A stretch of 64,000 nucleotides of DNA from Granulosicoccus sp045106195 (lineage in GTDB: Bacteria > Pseudomonadota > Gammaproteobacteria > Granulosicoccales > Granulosicoccaceae): contig JBGCEH010000008.1 of NCBI GenBank assembly GCA_045106195.1, forward strand, positions 42,505 through 106,504, written 5' to 3'. Positions 62,301-64,000 of the stretch are shown here, one piece after another (the stretch's first letter is position 1; each line of letters opens with the position of its first letter). The notes beneath the pieces are model-generated. The model had not been told where the DNA came from. It saw nothing but the letters and a program-made list of their open reading frames with translations, and did not search any database. The translations under genes were made by a program, and so were the position numbers.

Positions 62301-64000
62301 TGGTTCTGATACCGCTCTCACCGTCAGCCCATGACAAGGTGCCGGACCGAGTATTAAAGTCCTCACCGGGCTGCGCAGTACCTGCTACCGTCGTAAAGTC
62401 CACCCGAGCAGAACCATCAGCGCCAGCCGAGCGCAGGATAGTCAGTGTCACCGATCCTGCGTCTTCATTAACGGTGGTTTGTGTATTCGAAAATTGCACA
62501 ACACCCGGCTGCAAAACGACCGGTGGTGGCACATCGGTGATCAGAACCATGAGAAGTTCCGGCGAACCCAGAACTTGCTCGTTGGGCTGTGGATCGTTCA
62601 GGGTCACGGTGAAAACTTCCGTATCCTCGAGTATCAGATCAGACAGGATTCCAATGGATACCGTGCGCGTACTGATATCGCCATCAGCCCATTGCAATAG
62701 TTGCGTGGTGTTGGTGTAGTCAGAACCGCTGCTGGCACTGCCAGCGTTTGTGTCGAGCAACACAGATACAGAACCATCACTACCGCCAACGCGTTGAACC
62801 ACAACCTCTACTGAACCGTCTTCTTCAGAAACCGTCACGCTGTTTTGCGCAAACTGCACTTGTCCTGGCTCAGGCAAAGGTGGCGCTTCAAACTCATCTT
62901 CAATGGTGATCACAACGTCACGCAGCGCCTCGTCACCCAGTGCATCTGCGGGTGTTGCCCCAGTCAAGGTCACGGTGAACGTTTCATTACCTTCTTCTAA
63001 TTCATCGGTTAATACAGCGCCTGAGATAAATTGAGTTTCTGAGTTGCCGTCACCAAAAACCAGTGTGCCGTTAGTGCCCGTAAAATCGTCACCCGATATC
63101 GCTGTGCCGTCACTAAAGGCATAGTTGACACTGATGGTGCCATCGCTACCACCGACACGAACAACACCAAGGCTGAACCCACCACCCGACTCTGTCAATA
63201 AGAGTTCCGTTTGTGCCATCTGTATCACCCCAGGCCGCAGTGGTGGTACATCAGTAATGGATACCGTCAGCACATCTGGCGTACCCAGAATCTGAGCATC
63301 GGGTAACGGGTCGTTCAATGTCACAGTGAAGACTTCTGCTGTTTCAAGTAAAAGGTCGGACAAGATACCAATGGGTACAGTACGTGGCGTGATATCGCCA
63401 TCAGTCCACTGCAGCATCTGCGTGGTGTCGGCGTAGTCCAAACCTCCAGAGGCAGTTCCATCATTGGTCGCAAGCAATACAGATACATCGCCATCGCTAC
63501 CACCAACGCGCTGAACGACAACAGCAACAGTACCGTCCTCTTCAGATACGGTCAGACTGTCTTGCGCAAACTGAACCTGTCCAGGTATTAACACTGGAAC
63601 ATCAATCAAGGTCACATTAGCGATATCAGCTTCTCCCACAAGCAAACCAGGCACTGATCCTATAGGGTTGGACAGTTGTACTGTGAACAACTCGGGTTCT
63701 TCCGCAAGTACATCGGACAACAGATCGATCATGATGGTTCTGACACCGGTTTCACCGTCTGCCCACGACAACGTGCCAGCACGGGTCGTAAAATCCTCAC
63801 CCGCCATTGCAGTACCCTCAACCGTTGTAAAGTCCACGGAAGCCGATCCATCACTGCCGCCCGTCCGCGTCACTGTCAACATCACCGCACCTGCGTCTTC
63901 ATTAACACTGATGGCCTCTTGTGCAAACTGCAACACACCTGGCTCTAACGGTGGCACATCGATGATCGATACCGTCAACACATTCGGTTCGCCTAACGCC
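59392..64000 (-). CDS. Giant Calx-beta repeat autotransporter, N-terminus beyond the window
   Basis: The frame is open to the right edge (the last bases still read ...ALGEPN before the first visible repeat), so at least 1,535 residues of the C-terminal part are seen. Eight Calx-beta-like units of 110-120 residues occupy about 63950-61080, each with 'V.E..G...V...R.GGSDG', 'GTA..G.DF' and 'E..E.FTV.LS' patterns typical of calcium-binding modules. Next is a Big_1/invasin-like Ig domain (about 61050-60770), a conserved linker with two Cys segments (EEACEVLG, FDTCTEL), and an autotransporter beta-barrel from about 60245 to the end, finishing with ...VRLEF, whose terminal Phe suits outer-membrane assembly. 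It is probably a surface adhesin. Upstream repeats and secretion signal are not in view. Confidence 0.92.
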   Translation of the reverse strand, partial: ALGEPNVLTVSIIDVPPLEPGVLQFAQEAISVNEDAGAVMLTVTRTGGSDGSASVDFTTVEGTAMAGEDFTTRAGTLSWADGETGVRTIMIDLLSDVLAEEPELFTVQLSNPIGSVPGLLVGEADIANVTLIDVPVLIPGQVQFAQDSLTVSEEDGTVAVVVQRVGGSDGDVSVLLATNDGTASGGLDYADTTQMLQWTDGDITPRTVPIGILSDLLLETAEVFTVTLNDPLPDAQILGTPDVLTVSITDVPPLRPGVIQMAQTELLLTESGGGFSLGVVRVGGSDGTISVNYAFSDGTAISGDDFTGTNGTLVFGDGNSETQFISGAVLTDELEEGNETFTVTLTGATPADALGDEALRDVVITIEDEFEAPPLPEPGQVQFAQNSVTVSEEDGSVEVVVQRVGGSDGSVSVLLDTNAGSASSGSDYTNTTQLLQWADGDISTRTVSIGILSDLILEDTEVFTVTLNDPQPNEQVLGSPELLMVLITDVPPPVVLQPGVVQFSNTQTTVNEDAGSVTLTILRSAGADGSARVDFTTVAGTAQPGEDFNTRSGTLSWADGESGIRTIMVDLLPDELEEGPESFTVQLSNPVGSVPGLLVGPADTTSVNLIDVPVEVPVIMAGQVSIVSSQITVSEIDDSAGVVVERSGGSQGALSVQYTTLDVSAVASEDYAATSGTLNWNDGEIGTRRIEIPIVSDGQAEPSETFRLVLSNAVSSLAEADNLLGASEAIITIEDSTQPGVIRFVETTVTVAESDGDAELRVIREGGSDGAVSVQYSVAGNSATAGDDFVAEAGELSWASGDSGERTIRIAVLEDNQFEENETFTVTLSDATPLGDEQLGNTQAVVTLTDSSEAGELVVSQSIVTVDEAIGEVIIDVERRAGSAGAVQLNVTAQDGSAFERTDYQLDTSVLVWESGEDGVRQIRLRIFDDDIDEIDEQFSLQLALGNSSDDNAPQVTLNQFSVQVRIQDNDLPEPEQADPTLAEAGGFRLRVLGGDNQIGNPGDEIEPIVIEVIDSGNNNVPVPNIQVRWRVIPEGSVEFLDGTGGTADAQGRVSFRVRVIERGFNTLIASVDTSGLAAGESSGLSSRMVRQNVAIAETEIAIIVRGGLVASAGLRPNQASTVDALEEACEVLGVIIEGGDNISPEQQDLFDTCTELRTQLDDPALGASVDRLAGEEFFAFDDSIIQINDIQVTNVYSRLNAIRSGREETWDVSGLQLQIYDQSIPGSVVNAAQNAISGGAASADSFADSRLGTFINGTLSYGEVDGNGRQRDGDIETSGLTVGLDYRLTNQIVFGAGVGVTKTSTNFTGNEGDSEVDAFNVTLFGTWYEPQEGYLDAVLDFGRNDYTSNRRVNLPGSVDQFATGSTDANVAALTIGVGRDFSVGGWEFGPYGRISVVRARVNGFSETIAERVDGFGSGLDYSGRTIRSSAFSIGGQVTRTINTSKAVFLPQFRMEFETETQRKKDPITASFQNDPSNTPFEIVGNERDRTHLNIGIGSSFVLRGGRSGYVFYETQAQNALVTQHWLKLGVRLEF

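Noticed and set aside
1..64000. Insertion sequences, prophage genes, CRISPR arrays, toxin-antitoxin pairs
   Set aside because: No transposase, integrase, phage structural gene, regularly spaced repeats or paired small toxin/antitoxin frames were recognised anywhere in the window.

Overview
The window reads as a stretch of chromosome from a Gram-negative gammaproteobacterium with roughly even base composition. Supporting signs are an autotransporter with a C-terminal beta-barrel, periplasmic ABC binding proteins with Sec or Tat signals, a ComEA-like secreted HhH protein, and DUF2288 and DUF2959 proteins typical of gammaproteobacteria. The number of ABC uptake systems fits a large-genome marine heterotroph; Granulosicoccus-like is my guess, not something the sequence proves. 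I saw no tRNA, rRNA, CRISPR array or intact insertion sequence.

Region by region. 1-9.2 kb (+): the end of a 2-hydroxyacid dehydrogenase, then a five-gene Dpp/Yej-type ABC importer, then a formylglycine-type sulfatase/phosphonate monoester hydrolase. 9.2-13.3 kb (+): a membrane-anchored alpha/beta hydrolase, a secreted beta-helix protein with two PPC-like repeats, and a DMT transporter. 13.3-16.6 kb: an MscS-type channel, a NIPSNAP/ABM pair and a divergent ArsR-type regulator. 16.7-29.7 kb (-): an almost continuous series hrcA-grpE-dnaK-dnaJ-tetR-galT-galK-chvE-gguA-gguB plus a DUF5519-like gene, so the heat-shock chaperone operon runs into a galactose/arabinose uptake and activation operon. 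29.8-34.6 kb: ispG, an MnmC-like FAD oxidoreductase, a small hypothetical, and a four-PAS sensor with a truncated MCP module. 34.6-43.7 kb: formamidase, gamma-glutamyltransferase-like and DUF1028 genes (-), divergent from a second Dpp-type importer (+). 44-52 kb: an orphan HlyD-like adaptor, then a ribose-type ABC importer fused by overlaps to a phosphotriesterase-like hydrolase and a GATase-like protein, with a PfkB kinase and a BtpA/SgcQ protein. 52.1-52.5 kb: a decayed fragment of an MscS gene paralogous to the intact one at 13-15 kb. 52.5-57.1 kb: the methylmalonyl-CoA mutase operon mutA-mutB-meaB. 57-59.3 kb: DUF2288, DUF2959 lipoprotein, apt, ComEA-like. 59.4-64 kb (-): the 3' part of a giant Calx-beta autotransporter that runs off the right edge.

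How they work together: the window is dominated by import-plus-catabolism modules in which hydrolases sit next to the transporter that would feed them. Three of these have no clearly known substrate: the importer with a PMH-type hydrolase at 1-9 kb, the importer with GGT/formamidase/DUF1028 at 35-44 kb, and the ribose-type importer with PTE/GATase/PfkB/BtpA at 45-52 kb. The third is the best candidate for an undescribed pathway. Several hairpins lie between binding-protein genes and downstream transporter genes, where they could set the excess of binding protein over permease.
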